Origin: Vitis vinifera
Lineage: Eukaryota > Streptophyta > Magnoliopsida > Vitales > Vitaceae
Direction of reading: 5' to 3'
Length of the DNA stretch: 64,000 nt
Assembly: GCF_030704535.1 (NCBI RefSeq)
Contig: NC_081812.1
Span: 22,853,501 to 22,917,500 of the forward strand
How positions within the stretch are numbered: position 1 is the first letter of the stretch; each line of letters opens with the position of its first letter. This document shows, piece after piece, positions 55,101 through 64,000 of this stretch. Both the position numbers and the translations under genes were made by a program. Under the pieces are notes generated by a model. That model was not told the DNA's origin. It saw only the letters and a list, made by a program, of their open reading frames with translations, and made no database searches.

Positions 55101-58100
55101 AGAGCTAGCTTCCTTATGCCTATACCACCATTTTCTTTATCCGTACACACCACCTCTCATTTAACTAAGTGGGCTTTCCTCTCCAAGTTTCCCCCTCCCC
55201 ATAGAAAATCTCTTTGTAATTTTTCTAGTCTTCTTGCAACTACCTTGGGCATTCGAAAGAGAGACATTTGGTAGAGGGGCATACTAGCCATCGTGCTCTT
55301 TATGAAAGTGATTCTTCCGCCTTTGGAAATATGTTGTCTTTTCCAAAGTGCTAATCTCCTCCGCACTCTCTCTTCCACCCCATCCCACATAGAAAGTGAT
55401 TTATGATGAGCCCCTAAAGGCAGGTCCAAGTAAGAAGATGGCAAATACCCCACCCTACACCCTAACTCCACTGCCAGTTCCTCAACCTCTTCCACCTCAC
55501 CAACTGGAATGATTTCACTTTTATCCAAGTTGATTCTTAAGCTAGACGCAACTTCAAACCAAAACAAAGTTCAGCTCAAATAAGTTAGATGCTCTTTCTG
55601 TACCTCACAGAAAACAATTGTATCATCAGCAAATAGAAAATGAGAAATATTCATTTCCGTCCTTCCTCTTCCCCGAATTCTGCACCCTGAGAGAAAACCC
55701 CCATCAACAGTCCTTCTTATGAGAACACTCAGCACTTCCATTCCCATAACAAAGAGGTAAGGAGATAAGAGGTTTCCTTGACACAACCCCTTGGAACTCG
55801 AAAAGAACCCTGTTGGCACCCCATTTACCAAGACAGAAAACTTAGCTGTTGAAATGCATCTCCACATCCATCCCATCTACTTTGATCCAAAGCCCATTTT
55901 TTGCATAACCCTCATTAGAAAGTGTCAATTGATTCTGTCATATGTTTTTTCAATATCCAATTTACAGATTAACCTTTTCTCTTTTCTTTTTTGCCATGAA
56001 TCAATCACCTCATTTGCTATTAAAGAATCATCCAAGATCTGTCTATCTATCACAAACGCATTTTGATCCAAGGAAACCACTTTTCCTATCACCTTCTTAA
56101 GCCTGTTTGCCAATACTTTAGCCAACAATTTATACAGTCCCCTTAACAAACTTATAGGTCGGAAATCCCCAAGGTCCTCAACCCCTTATTTCTTTGGGAT
56201 TAGCACCAAAAAAGTAATATTTAGGCTTTTGATAAAGGAACTTTGATCATAAAATTCCTTAAATAGTTCCAAGATCTCCCCCTTCACAAAGTCCCAACAA
56301 GTCTGCCAAAAAGCCACTGTGAATCCATCCAGGCATGGGGCTTTATCACCATTCATTTTCATCAAAGCAGAACGAATTTCTTCCTCAGAGAAAAGTAGTT
56401 CCAAACTCTCAACTTCTTGGAGACTTAGATGATCGAGATGCAGCCCCTCAATATCAGCTTTCCATTCTGAATTTTCTGATAACAACTGATGAAAGGCATT
56501 AGCTACCCCTTCCCTCACAATCTTGCTCTTCAGTCAACCACACCCCATTTATCTTAATTTTATCAAAAGAGTTATTTCTACGGTGGGCATTTGCCATCCG
56601 GTGAAAGAAACCTATGTTCCTATCCCCTTCCTTTAACCATATTTCCCTTGAAAGTTGTCTCCAATGAATTTCTTCCAATAGAACCCACTTTTTATAATTT
56701 TCCTTTGCTTCATTTTTTATCTTTGTTTCCTCTTCTGACAGACTCCTCTCACTTTCCACCAAATCCCAAAACTCCACTTGTTGAAGAGCTGAATTTTGTT
56801 AAATTCCAGTCTTCCAAAAACGTCTCTATTCCAAGATCTGATTTTTTGTTTTACTTCTTTCAACTTAGCAACCAGTCTAAAATTGGCACTGCTTCTTACA
56901 ACAATCCCCTGCCACTAGCTCCGTAGGAGATCCTTGAAACCTTCTACTTTGAGCCACATATTTTCAAATCTAAAAGGGGAAGGTCCTCTTCTTAACCCAC
57001 CACCCTCTAGCAAAATAGGGAAATGATCTGAAGTAGGTCTAGGAAGCCGCTCTGAAGGACTCCACTGAACTGGTCAAGCCAATTTTGAGTCACTAGAAAT
57101 CTGTCCAATCTAGCCCAAGACTGATTATTATGTCTCTCGTTCCAAGTGAGCAATCCCCCTTGCAAAGGTAAATCTACTAGCCCTAACTCATCAACAATCT
57201 GGGCAAATCTTCTCGTCGCTGTTGTTAACCTCCTCTGCCCACTCCTTTCCCTTTGAAATATAATGATATTGAAATCACCCCCTAAACACCAGGGGTCTTC
57301 CTAAATTCCTCTAATCGCCCCTAGCTCTTCCCACAAACATTCACTTTCCTCTCTAGTGAACGGACCATATACTCCTGTGAACATCCAGACAAACCCATAT
57401 TCCACATTCCTGAACCTACAAGAGATTGAAAATTGACCCACCTCCAAAGCTAGGACTTCCAATGTCCTTTTATCCCAACAAATCAAAATTCCTCCTGCTG
57501 ATCCAGAAGCATCCAAGGCCCCCAATCTAAAAATCTCCCAATGCCTAAACTTCTCACCATACCCTCAGACATTGCATGAATTTTCGTCTCCTGAAGACAA
57601 AATAAGTCCACCCTCTGATTTCTTATGAGAGCCTTTATTAAGTTCCTTTTGGAGCTATCATTTGCTCCCCGCACATTCCAACTCAACAATCTGATCTTCA
57701 TTGGACTTCCGTGATATGACATCCTCTTCCCTACATGGGGCATTTTTGTTTTTTCCCTTCCTCATAGTTAATTGAGAACTCTAGTCTCTTTAACTCCCTT
57801 TCAAATTTTGATTTCTCCAATAAACCTTTACTATGAATTCTCTCCCTTCTTTTTCTGATTTTAATCAAACAAGTTAGAATATCTTTCTCTAACCCCTCTG
57901 TTGAGAAGCCCAGAAAATTGTTGAACCTTGCCAGGCTGCTTTTCTCCCAACTATTCTCCTCTTAATCCCTATCTTCCTGTGGCTCAGATTGAGCTGAACA
58001 CAACTCCACTATTCTTTCCTTATTGCTACCATTATTCACCTCTATCAAATCCCAACATGTCGTGGGTGCACTCTCTGTAATCCCAGATGTAGTGACCATA

Positions 58101-61100
58101 CGCAACGGTATCTCCCCCTAGACTGCCTCACTAACTGCCCCAGAATAGTCGTAATACTCCTCCAATGGAGTCTGACCAAAAGGAAAAGAAAGAGATGGAA
58201 CAGACCCAGAAATCCTTTTTCCCCAAGAAGCAAAAACATTCTCATACCTCATAGCTTTTTCAATTAAGATATGATCGGTCTTCGACCTCTCCACTGTCTG
58301 TTGTTCTTCTGCTATCTGCTTTCTCAAACCTTCCATCACCCAGAGTTTAATAAACTTTGATTCTGGGTTACTCCAATTGCTTGGGCCAGACCAGGCTGGA
58401 GAATGGGCCAAATCATTCTGGGCACTGTCCACTAAAGGAAGCTGAGATGGGCCTGGGCTTGAATCCCCATCCAAGTCTTCAATCCCAGTAGCCGTGTTGT
58501 TCTCCTCTTCACCAGCCCACCAAAAGTCCTTTAACGACACCGGCCCATCTTCAGCCACCGTAACCCCTTTTGATTTTAAATTCGCTACTGGGCTTGACTT
58601 AGAGAGCCCACCTGCCAACTTAAGATTTCTTGGATCCACTATTAGGCTTGACTTAGAAGGCCTACTCAATAGCTTAAGACCTTCAGGGGACTAGGCCACC
58701 GACCTATTTTGGCTTGGGTCCACTTTATGCCATGACCCGCTCTCCTGTCCCCACGTCCCTTCGACGGGCTGCTGCAGAACCTCGAGCCTCACGTCGCCTT
58801 TCTCTTCCACCACGCGTTGGCCAGCGTGTGCATTATTATCACCCCCGACCTCGTCTCTTGAGCTGTTTGTTTTTCTTCGAGTGTCGGACAAAATCTTCCT
58901 CAATGATGGCCTAATCTCCCACCATAGAAACAGGGAGTAACATACCTCGTTGATCCAGATCTCCAGCGCGTTAGGTAGGTCTTCGCCATTCGTCTTCACC
59001 AGAATTCTAGCCCACTGTAATTCCTCCAATTTCTTTGTCTGGGAATCAACTGCTAAAAAGCCACCGCATTTCTTCCCCACCCTTCTCAAAATGATCGGAT
59101 CCCATAAGAAGACTAGTAACCTCATGATTCTTACCCAAGCCTCACTTATTTTCTCTCCTTCAACCAAGCACCCCCGTCTTAGGGCTCCAACTCTCCAAAC
59201 GCAAAAGCAACCTTCCAGACGAAATCTTCCCATAGTTGAGCGCTCGTTTAGCTTCGACCATCAATTCAAATTCCAACAACACCTTACCCTTTTCCATCTT
59301 TGCCAACCCTACTTTACCTTTCAGCCCCCAAGTTTTTGCCATTAGAATCCCCAATTTTTCTAAATCTTTCTCTTCTCACTGAACTAGGGTTCCAATATCC
59401 AACGAGGCAATGATCCAATTTTCTCAAATTTTTGCTAATTTCCTTCTCTCTTACCTCCACCCTGACTAGATCTCCGCCTCTGTTCCTCGGCAACTTAACC
59501 ACCTCCGCATAAGTCTTTTCTAAACTAGGTTTCAGTGAAAGCGTCTCATCCTGCTTTCTTTTCCTCATTCCGATGACTACTCCCAAACTCCGTAACATCT
59601 CTGCCATAGTAAACCAGCCTTCCCTTTCTCCTTTACCTTTTGGAATGAAGATACTGTAACTCTTCTTCTCCAAATCCACAACACCTAACCGGAGAAAGCG
59701 CTCCCCCCCCCCCCCCCCCCCCCCCTTATTCTCATCTCGCACCAGGGAGTAAGATCTCTCATTTTCCTTCCAGCCTCTTTCCCATCTTCCAGCTTTCACT
59801 TCTTTAATGCACTGAATCAGGCTTTCCAGAAAGAACCCTAGACTCGCCGGTCCCAACCTGACCCAAAAAGAGATTCCTCTCTTCCTCTTCACAATAATAG
59901 CTTGCAATTTTCCTTTCTTCTCCTCTACTTCGATCTCAAACACCTTTGATTTCACTCCGAAACTACACCCCTTCAAACTCTTCCGAATCCCCGATCGATT
60001 TTCTCTCTCTTTGCACTCGCTAACACTCTCGCTCTCTTGCTCTCTCTCTCTCCCATCACCGGCATATTAAACTTTTAGGAAAGTTAGTAGCTTAATATGA
60101 AATCAAAGCTAGGACTTTTTGGACGTCTTGAGTTCAAGTCATCTTATTGCTTATTGCCCCATCTTTTTATTTATTTATTTATTTTTGATTGGTAAATTAA
60201 AAGAATATATAAAAAGCGCTTGAAAAAAGGCACATCACAGTACACATGAAGTATGCAAATAATGCCAAAAGGCAAGCAAGAAAGAGAAGGGAATAAAAGA
60301 TACCAACCCCACACACCCCAAGAAAGTTGGACTACCCCTTGCAGGACCTCCAAAACCAGGAAACACCCCAAACCTAGACCAACTGAAGCATCTTAAAACC
60401 TGGAAAAGAACACAATCTGCCCCCTGACCAAATCTGCAACCAAAATCCCTCAACCAATCTGAGAGCAAAAAAGCAACCTCACATGATGAGAGTTGTATCC
60501 CCATTGCTACTCCCCCTCTTCTCCTGACTGTTAGATGAGAACTATTGTAATTAGTCGAGCATTCCAGTTTTCGGATCTCCCTCTCAAAACAAGATGACAA
60601 GAAAAGTTTCTGAAACCTTACACCACGTTCTTCTCTTGTATTTAATCCTTGGTTCTACTTCGAATTTGCAGGTAAAGCTTTTAGTAAAGGTGGTAGCTTA
60701 ACAATACTAATATACTCAAGGTAACAAGAAGCCTCAACTCTTATAATATATTTTGGTTGCATGGAACCTAAGTGGACCAAGAATAAGGCGGTCAGATACA
60801 GGGAATAACAGTATCATGATCTGGAAAGGAAAAGAAAAATGAGAAGTAAAAGAGTTAAGGATTTGTTTGCCAACATTTTCAAAAACTTTTTTTTGAGAAT
60901 AAATCTTAAAAACAATTCTCAGTTGTTTCAGGAACAAAATTTTATTTGGGAACTCACACATGAAAAACAAATTTCTGAACTTATTCTCTGTAAATGTATT
61001 GTGCACTTGTGTACAATTCAAAAGTTCCCAAAGTATTTTCCATATTTTCAATTATTTCTTAGAATACTTCATAGAAAAAATAAATAAATAAATAAATAAA

Positions 61101-61969
61101 AGCCCTAAAATCACCTTAAATTTGTTTTAAAAATAATTTATTTTCAAAACAAAGTCTCAAAAAATTATTTTCAATCAAAAATTTGTCAAATGTGTTTTTT
61201 ATGTTGGAAAACTATTTTTTGCTCTAAAGAACATAAAACTATTTTCAAGAACAATTCCCAAACAGGCTCTAACATACTCATACATTATGCCTAGGCATAT
61301 ATACCTACAAACATACTATAATATGAAAACACATGCATTAGAGTTTTGGAAGATAAGAAATATTAGAGTTCTTTAAGGGGAAAACTCAAATATTTTTGAG
61401 CTTTAAGAGAACCAAGTATATTTGTTAACATAATTTTCCTCTTGGCTGGTTTCTACAGGGGTTTCAAGGAGAATATCGTATAACATGAGTCAATATTTTA
61501 TGTAGTTAATGTTAATTCAACAGATTACATTTGAAATATAAAAGTTTTTCCTTCGCACTGTTAATTGGCATTTTCCTCTCTAGGAAGTCATATCCAGGAA
61601 AGCTGCATCATAAAGCACTGATACTTTGTACAAAAACCAAAATTTCTTACCCTATATGTATCACCAAAGAAAGCTTATTTCAGATACTACAGCCCAAATG
61701 CAACAATTGAGTCCCATTACAGGCATTTATAGCATATCTGTGGTGGATTGCTTGGATAATGGTAAAAGAACCTGGATTGCTTTAAAGCATAATAGTCAAA
61801 GTGGCATCTTAAAGCATACTAGTCACAAAATAATGTTAAGATTTTTTAAGCCATTGTACCTTGACACTTTAACCTAAAATCCAAATGAAGTTTGAATAAG
61901 TGCCAGTTTATCAAAATAGCAAATAATATAGCTAATGTTGTAATAATACATTCAAGCAATTCTGCAAAC

Positions 61970-62013
<44 letters not shown>

Positions 62014-63331
62014 ATTATGATAAAATTTTCAAGTCAACATAGAAAAAAAAAAGAATGGGATTAGTAAAAACAAACTCACATTTGCTCCTTACAAGAAACT
62101 AAAAATTTCCTGTAAATGCACATGACAACTTTTGCAGACCGAAAATTCTCACTTCTCAACTCCTTGTAGCACCTTTGCTCAAGAGAATTTGTGATCTGAT
62201 TGTCAACGTGAAACTTCCATTAGCATAGAAACAATTAGGAATCAAATAACTCAACACAACAGATCTTTCTCCTTAAATTTGCTAAATCAGTTTGATTTTT
62301 AAAATAAGCTTCTATAAATGATTATTCACACAAAGACCAAAAAGAGACATTTCCAATCAATTGAGCACAGCAAGTCACTCTAGTGAAACACATATGACAG
62401 AATTGAATAGCTGACCAAGTAGTAGTTTTCATATACTATCTTTAAATTTATTTTCATTATATTTTCTATTTAATCCATAAAACATGTGGCCTATCACAAA
62501 CTAGTGAAAAGGAAAAAAGGCTGCTGAAATATTTCCCATGTAATTAAGCAAATTACTACTTTACTGTTAATTAAGAATCTAACATGGTACAAGAGCCGAT
62601 CACTATCACTTCTGCATCATGCCACTAGTAGTTGGAAGTTTAGATCTTCTCAACCAGTATACATCAAGTTCTCACTAATAATGCTGCTAATTATATTTGT
62701 ATATTGCAGCAGGCAAAGGACTAAACCACTGGTTGCCATGTGTCACCCAATGTAGAAATTCTTTACATCAACAAGATAATTTAATAACTACTACTAACAA
62801 ATTTTTCTCCCAACCACAGGTGGATGATCAAACCATGATGGAATTTGCTCCAGCTTTAAGTTTGGCTTAATTTTTTACAAGGAATCCAAATTTGATTTCC
62901 AACCATTAATACAGCATCTTAACTACCTTTCAATAGCATCCTGAAGTCCAGTGTGAATAATAAAATTTAGAGCCATGCTGATGGGAAGGATCCAGAGCCA
63001 ACTGACACAAAAGCCGTGCTCAGAAATGGTACTTGATTTACAGTTAAGCATGAAAATTATCTCTCAACCTGTTTTGCTATCTCTTCAACTTCAATGAAAC
63101 ATTACCTTTGGGATACTACTCATTTTTTTTACAACATTTAAAAGAACAATAGATGGATCTACACAATGAAACATTAAGTTTACATTAAAATAACGGCTAT
63201 ATTCCATGGATAAAACAAACCCACAATTTTGAGGCTTTGCAAAATGGTAACAGTACCTTTGGGATACGCAAAGGATTTTTTGCAGCATATTCACACAGTT
63301 TCCCAATCTTCCGATCATTTGGTTCTTCATC
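40139..63331 (-). CDS. EFR3: EFR3-like / SEMI-ROLLED LEAF 2-type ARM-repeat protein (5' end outside window)
   Basis: Plant EFR3-family (EFOP/SRL2) protein. EFR3 relatives anchor the PI4-kinase-alpha complex at the plasma membrane. Exons, in transcript order: 63331-63257, 62195-62080, 52592-52478, 52301-52173, 48870-48823, 47769-47594, 47500-47304, 47009-46717, 46305-46156, 46066-45653, 45259-45110, 44029-43954, 43148-43021, 42774-42574, 42466-42338, 42262-42137, 41258-41040, 40303-40139. Every junction keeps frame, giving 968 residues plus the stop. Only the N-terminal few dozen residues, including the palmitoylation-prone Cys region, lie beyond the right edge. Diagnostic blocks are [83 protein letters not shown] and the C-terminal [13 protein letters not shown]. 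Intron 9 uses a GC donor. Intron 2 is 9.5 kb because of a LINE. Confidence 0.93.
43338..43388. repeat. CT/CTAT low-complexity tract in EFR3-like intron 12
   Basis: A pyrimidine-rich (CT)n tract grades into CTAT repeats inside the intron between exons 13 and 12. It is non-coding and probably polymorphic in length. Confidence 0.65.
44395..44960 (-). mobile_element. Ty1/copia retrotransposon RNase H remnant
   Basis: On the minus strand, inside EFR3-like intron 11, translation in shifting frames recovers hallmarks of the copia polyprotein C-terminus. A degraded TDxKSTSGY block appears as DKISTSGHY; it is followed by a LTW-R-KK-like segment, a weak KELGF block, and [21 protein letters not shown] with HVDQYFVKE. 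Several frameshifts and stops break it, so it is a dead fragment. No LTRs were found. The region also contains an internal tandem duplication (44671-44921). Confidence 0.75.
44671..44921. repeat. Tandem duplication inside the copia remnant, period 138 bp
   Basis: TAATGCCCAGAGGTGGATAT starts at 44671 and again at 44809. Both copies continue through matching CTGCAACTATTACCCCACTC and ATCATGTCCAGTAAGAAGAT blocks to TCATTTTCTAG, ending at 44921 in the second copy. The duplicated segment corresponds to the DKISTSGHY part of the RNase H domain, so the duplication post-dates or accompanied element decay. Confidence 0.85.
46067..46155 (-). other. Probable GC-AG intron (intron 9 of the EFR3-like gene)
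   Basis: The 89-nt intron begins AAG|GCATGA and ends TTTAG|GCATTC on the minus strand. Using it joins ...CYPNK to AFPEALFHQ, the conserved family sequence, in frame. No nearby GT donor gives that junction. GC donors are a known minority class in plants. Confidence 0.8.
46348..46416. repeat. GAAAA/GAAAG microsatellite in EFR3-like intron 8
   Basis: Pentanucleotide (GAAAA, GAAAG) repeats grade into tetranucleotide (GAAA) repeats on the plus strand. On the transcript strand this is a long pyrimidine-rich tract near the 5' end of intron 8. Confidence 0.85.
49665..50333. repeat. Three-copy tandem repeat in EFR3-like intron 4
   Basis: The phrase GTCACTTGAAACATCCCAC starts at 49665, 49873 and 50101, so the periods are about 208 and 228 bp. 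Each copy also carries GGTAGTTTGGTTTCATTA. GTAGTGCTTAAC marks the copy ends. Copies have diverged by indels. The third copy contains a nested 30-bp duplication of CCTTCTAGGGTTTATTCACA near 50153-50212. Confidence 0.8.
50640..52172. other. Rest of EFR3-like intron 4, nothing recognised
   Basis: Bases 48871-52172 form a single 3.3-kb intron. Outside the tandem repeat I see no coding exon matching the family, no RNA gene and no transposon motif. Confidence 0.5.
53897..53915. repeat. Target-site duplication, 3' flank of the LINE
   Basis: TTAAACTTTTAGGAAAGTT here is identical to 60067-60085. It directly abuts the element's poly-A tail (T-run on the plus strand from 53916). Confidence 0.93.
54048..57743 (-). 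pseudogene. LINE ORF2 (endonuclease-reverse transcriptase), broken
   Basis: The reading frame starts at 57743; the endonuclease proper begins [12 protein letters not shown]. Open segments lie at 57743-57483, 57525-57301, 56777-56499, 56518-56186, 56149-55925, 55876-55571, 55567-55157, 55153-54950, 54932-54741 and 54701-54048. These ten pieces overlap or abut in different frames, so there are at least nine frame breaks or stops. Endonuclease, RT palm (FADD) and terminal zinc-binding segments are all still readable, which argues for decay by point lesions, not large deletions. Confidence 0.88.
58118..59976 (-). pseudogene. LINE ORF1 (DUF4283-type), broken
   Basis: Open pieces at 59976-59314, 59354-59160, 59233-58691 and 58669-58118 together form a typical plant LINE ORF1 lacking an obvious CCHC knuckle. 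A 23-base G homopolymer (C on plus, 59703-59725) encodes a run of seven glycines about 90 residues in; with 23 bases the frame is maintained. Frame changes occur near 59350 and 59200, and a stop lies near 58690. Confidence 0.8.
60067..60085. repeat. Target-site duplication, 5' flank of the LINE
   Basis: TTAAACTTTTAGGAAAGTT, identical to 53897-53915, immediately precedes (on the minus strand) the GA-rich LINE 5' leader. It fixes the 5' end of the insertion at 60066. Confidence 0.93.
60164..60610 (-). mobile_element. Probable second, 5'-truncated LINE tail
   Basis: A T-rich tail on the plus strand (TTTATTTATTTATTTATTTTT near 60164) is followed by GATTGGTAAATTA...and GTACACATGAAGTATGCAAA. That order resembles the 3'-UTR layout of the neighbouring full-length LINE (T-run, GATAAATAAA, GCATACAGGATGTATACAA). 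A 121-codon minus frame (60600-60235) has no known domain. Neither a target duplication nor a sharp 5' end was found, so this is a tentative call. Confidence 0.4.
60620..61970. other. Remainder of EFR3-like intron 2, nothing recognised
   Basis: Non-coding intron sequence with an AATA repeat tract at about 61077-61100. No exon, RNA gene or transposon domain was recognised. The short reading frames here lack protein character. Confidence 0.45.
61973..62012. repeat. TA microsatellite in EFR3-like intron 2
   Basis: An uninterrupted (TA)n run of nearly 40 bp ends in ATTATTATTATG, about 70 bp from exon 2. On the transcript strand it lies just downstream of the exon 2 donor at 62079. Confidence 0.9.
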
Positions 63332-64000
63332 CTATCAGGATATAAGGAACAAATCTTGATACAACGTAACAGCAAAAGAATTATAAGGTGCAAAATCATA
63401 ATGTTGAAAACCCTGAGACTAATATTGAACAATAATAATCAAGCTGCAATTGAAGTTTTCGTACTCAATAAACAGTTACTTTAGTTCAGGATTCGGTTAT
63501 GTTATAATTGCTCAAATAAAGCACAACACAGAAGAAGTTCCACAATACCAAGTCACTAATAATTAATAAATGACTCTGGTGCAAGATGACAAAACTTGGT
63601 TTGGAGTAAAATAATGTTAACATTTGGAATAATGAAAAAATTTATTGATGATATAAACCTGGGACACAGAAAGTTCTAACTAAATATGTTAATTATGTTA
63701 TGTAACAATTTAGAACTTCATATATAAACCATTCCCCTTTCTAGAGAAGCATAAAAAAATAAACATCATATCCTAAAGAGAATATAAATTCTTAAAAATT
63801 ATGACTGAAAATAAAATAATCTTTATATCACAATCTCTAATCTAATAAATCTTGAAAGGTTTTTTATTCTCCTTACGATTTAAATTTTAAGCTAAGGAAG
63901 TTCTGTCTTTCTCATTTTAATCTATGATTAAGAAACAATCTCAAAATTCCTGAATCAAACCTAATCAGTGTCATTAAAAAAAAAAACAAGCAAAAATTTT
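63332..64000. other. Intron upstream of the first visible EFR3-like exon
   Basis: The exon starting at 63331 has a clear acceptor (GATAG|GATGAAGAACC), and its first residues ([10 protein letters not shown]) are internal to the family. The initiating exon must therefore lie beyond the window. No match to the family N-terminus was found in this stretch. Confidence 0.6.

Larger units (their letters stand above)
53916..60066 (-). mobile_element. L1-type LINE retrotransposon, apparently full length but defective
   Basis: Non-LTR retrotransposon of 6.15 kb in EFR3-like intron 2, same strand as the gene. A GA-rich 5' leader (60066-59977) precedes ORF1 (from 59976 to about 58118, plant LINE ORF1/DUF4283 type, e.g. 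[20 protein letters not shown]), now split by frameshifts near 59350, 59200 and 58680. ORF2 (57743 to 54048) holds an AP-type endonuclease ([14 protein letters not shown], then GGDFN after a premature TAG near 57302), a reverse transcriptase with FADD at 55622-55633, and a C-terminal zf-RVT region ([18 protein letters not shown]). Multiple stops and frameshifts break ORF2. It ends in a poly-A tail (53916-53930, T on plus) and is flanked by a perfect 19-bp target duplication. It cannot encode working proteins. Confidence 0.95.

Noticed and set aside
54813..55274. 153-codon plus-strand frame inside the LINE
   Set aside because: Antisense shadow of the reverse-transcriptase region on the minus strand.

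Overview
This is a 64 kb window of nuclear DNA from a flowering plant, most likely a woody eudicot. The proteins, compact GT-AG introns and LINE type look like grapevine (Vitis); that genus is an inference from general similarity, not a search. Six protein-coding genes can be modelled with every splice junction in frame. Long AT-rich intergenic stretches rich in mobile-element remnants separate them.

Layout. (1) 2913-7568, plus: a complete 8-exon calcium-dependent protein kinase (526 aa). (2) 7569-17480: about 10 kb without a gene. It holds two very large imperfect palindromes (8640-9994 and 13145-14335), short tandem duplications, and an isolated island rich in G-box/ABRE motifs (about 11.9-12.15 kb). 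(3) 17489-24305, plus: a 13-coding-exon raffinose synthase/alkaline alpha-galactosidase of the SIP2/RFS2 type (774 aa), with a 5'-UTR intron and an ABRE-rich upstream region. (4) 26743-28823, minus: a two-exon PPR protein of the DYW class (564 aa). (5) 31993-34436, plus: a 9-exon polygalacturonase (444 aa) containing a 21-nt micro-exon. (6) 36930-38244, plus: a 7-exon LOG-type cytokinin riboside 5'-monophosphate phosphoribohydrolase (222 aa). (7) 40139 to beyond 63331, minus: 18 exons (968 residues seen, 5' end outside the window) of an EFR3/SEMI-ROLLED LEAF 2-type ARM-repeat protein.

The EFR3-like gene is inflated by insertions. One 9.5 kb intron carries a 6.15 kb LINE (53916-60066, minus strand, same orientation as the gene) bounded by a perfect 19-bp target-site duplication. 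Next to it is a probable second, 5'-truncated LINE tail. Another intron carries a decayed Ty1/copia RNase H fragment with an internal tandem duplication, and a third carries a three-copy tandem repeat. One intron of this gene appears to use a GC donor.

The genes do not form a functional cluster: they cover calcium signalling, raffinose metabolism, organelle RNA editing, wall pectin hydrolysis, cytokinin activation and a plasma-membrane PI4-kinase scaffold. I did not find a novel multi-gene system. The items most worth a second look are the two giant palindromes with similar termini, the orphan promoter-like islands, the GC-AG intron, and the LINE with a perfect duplication but a broken coding region.
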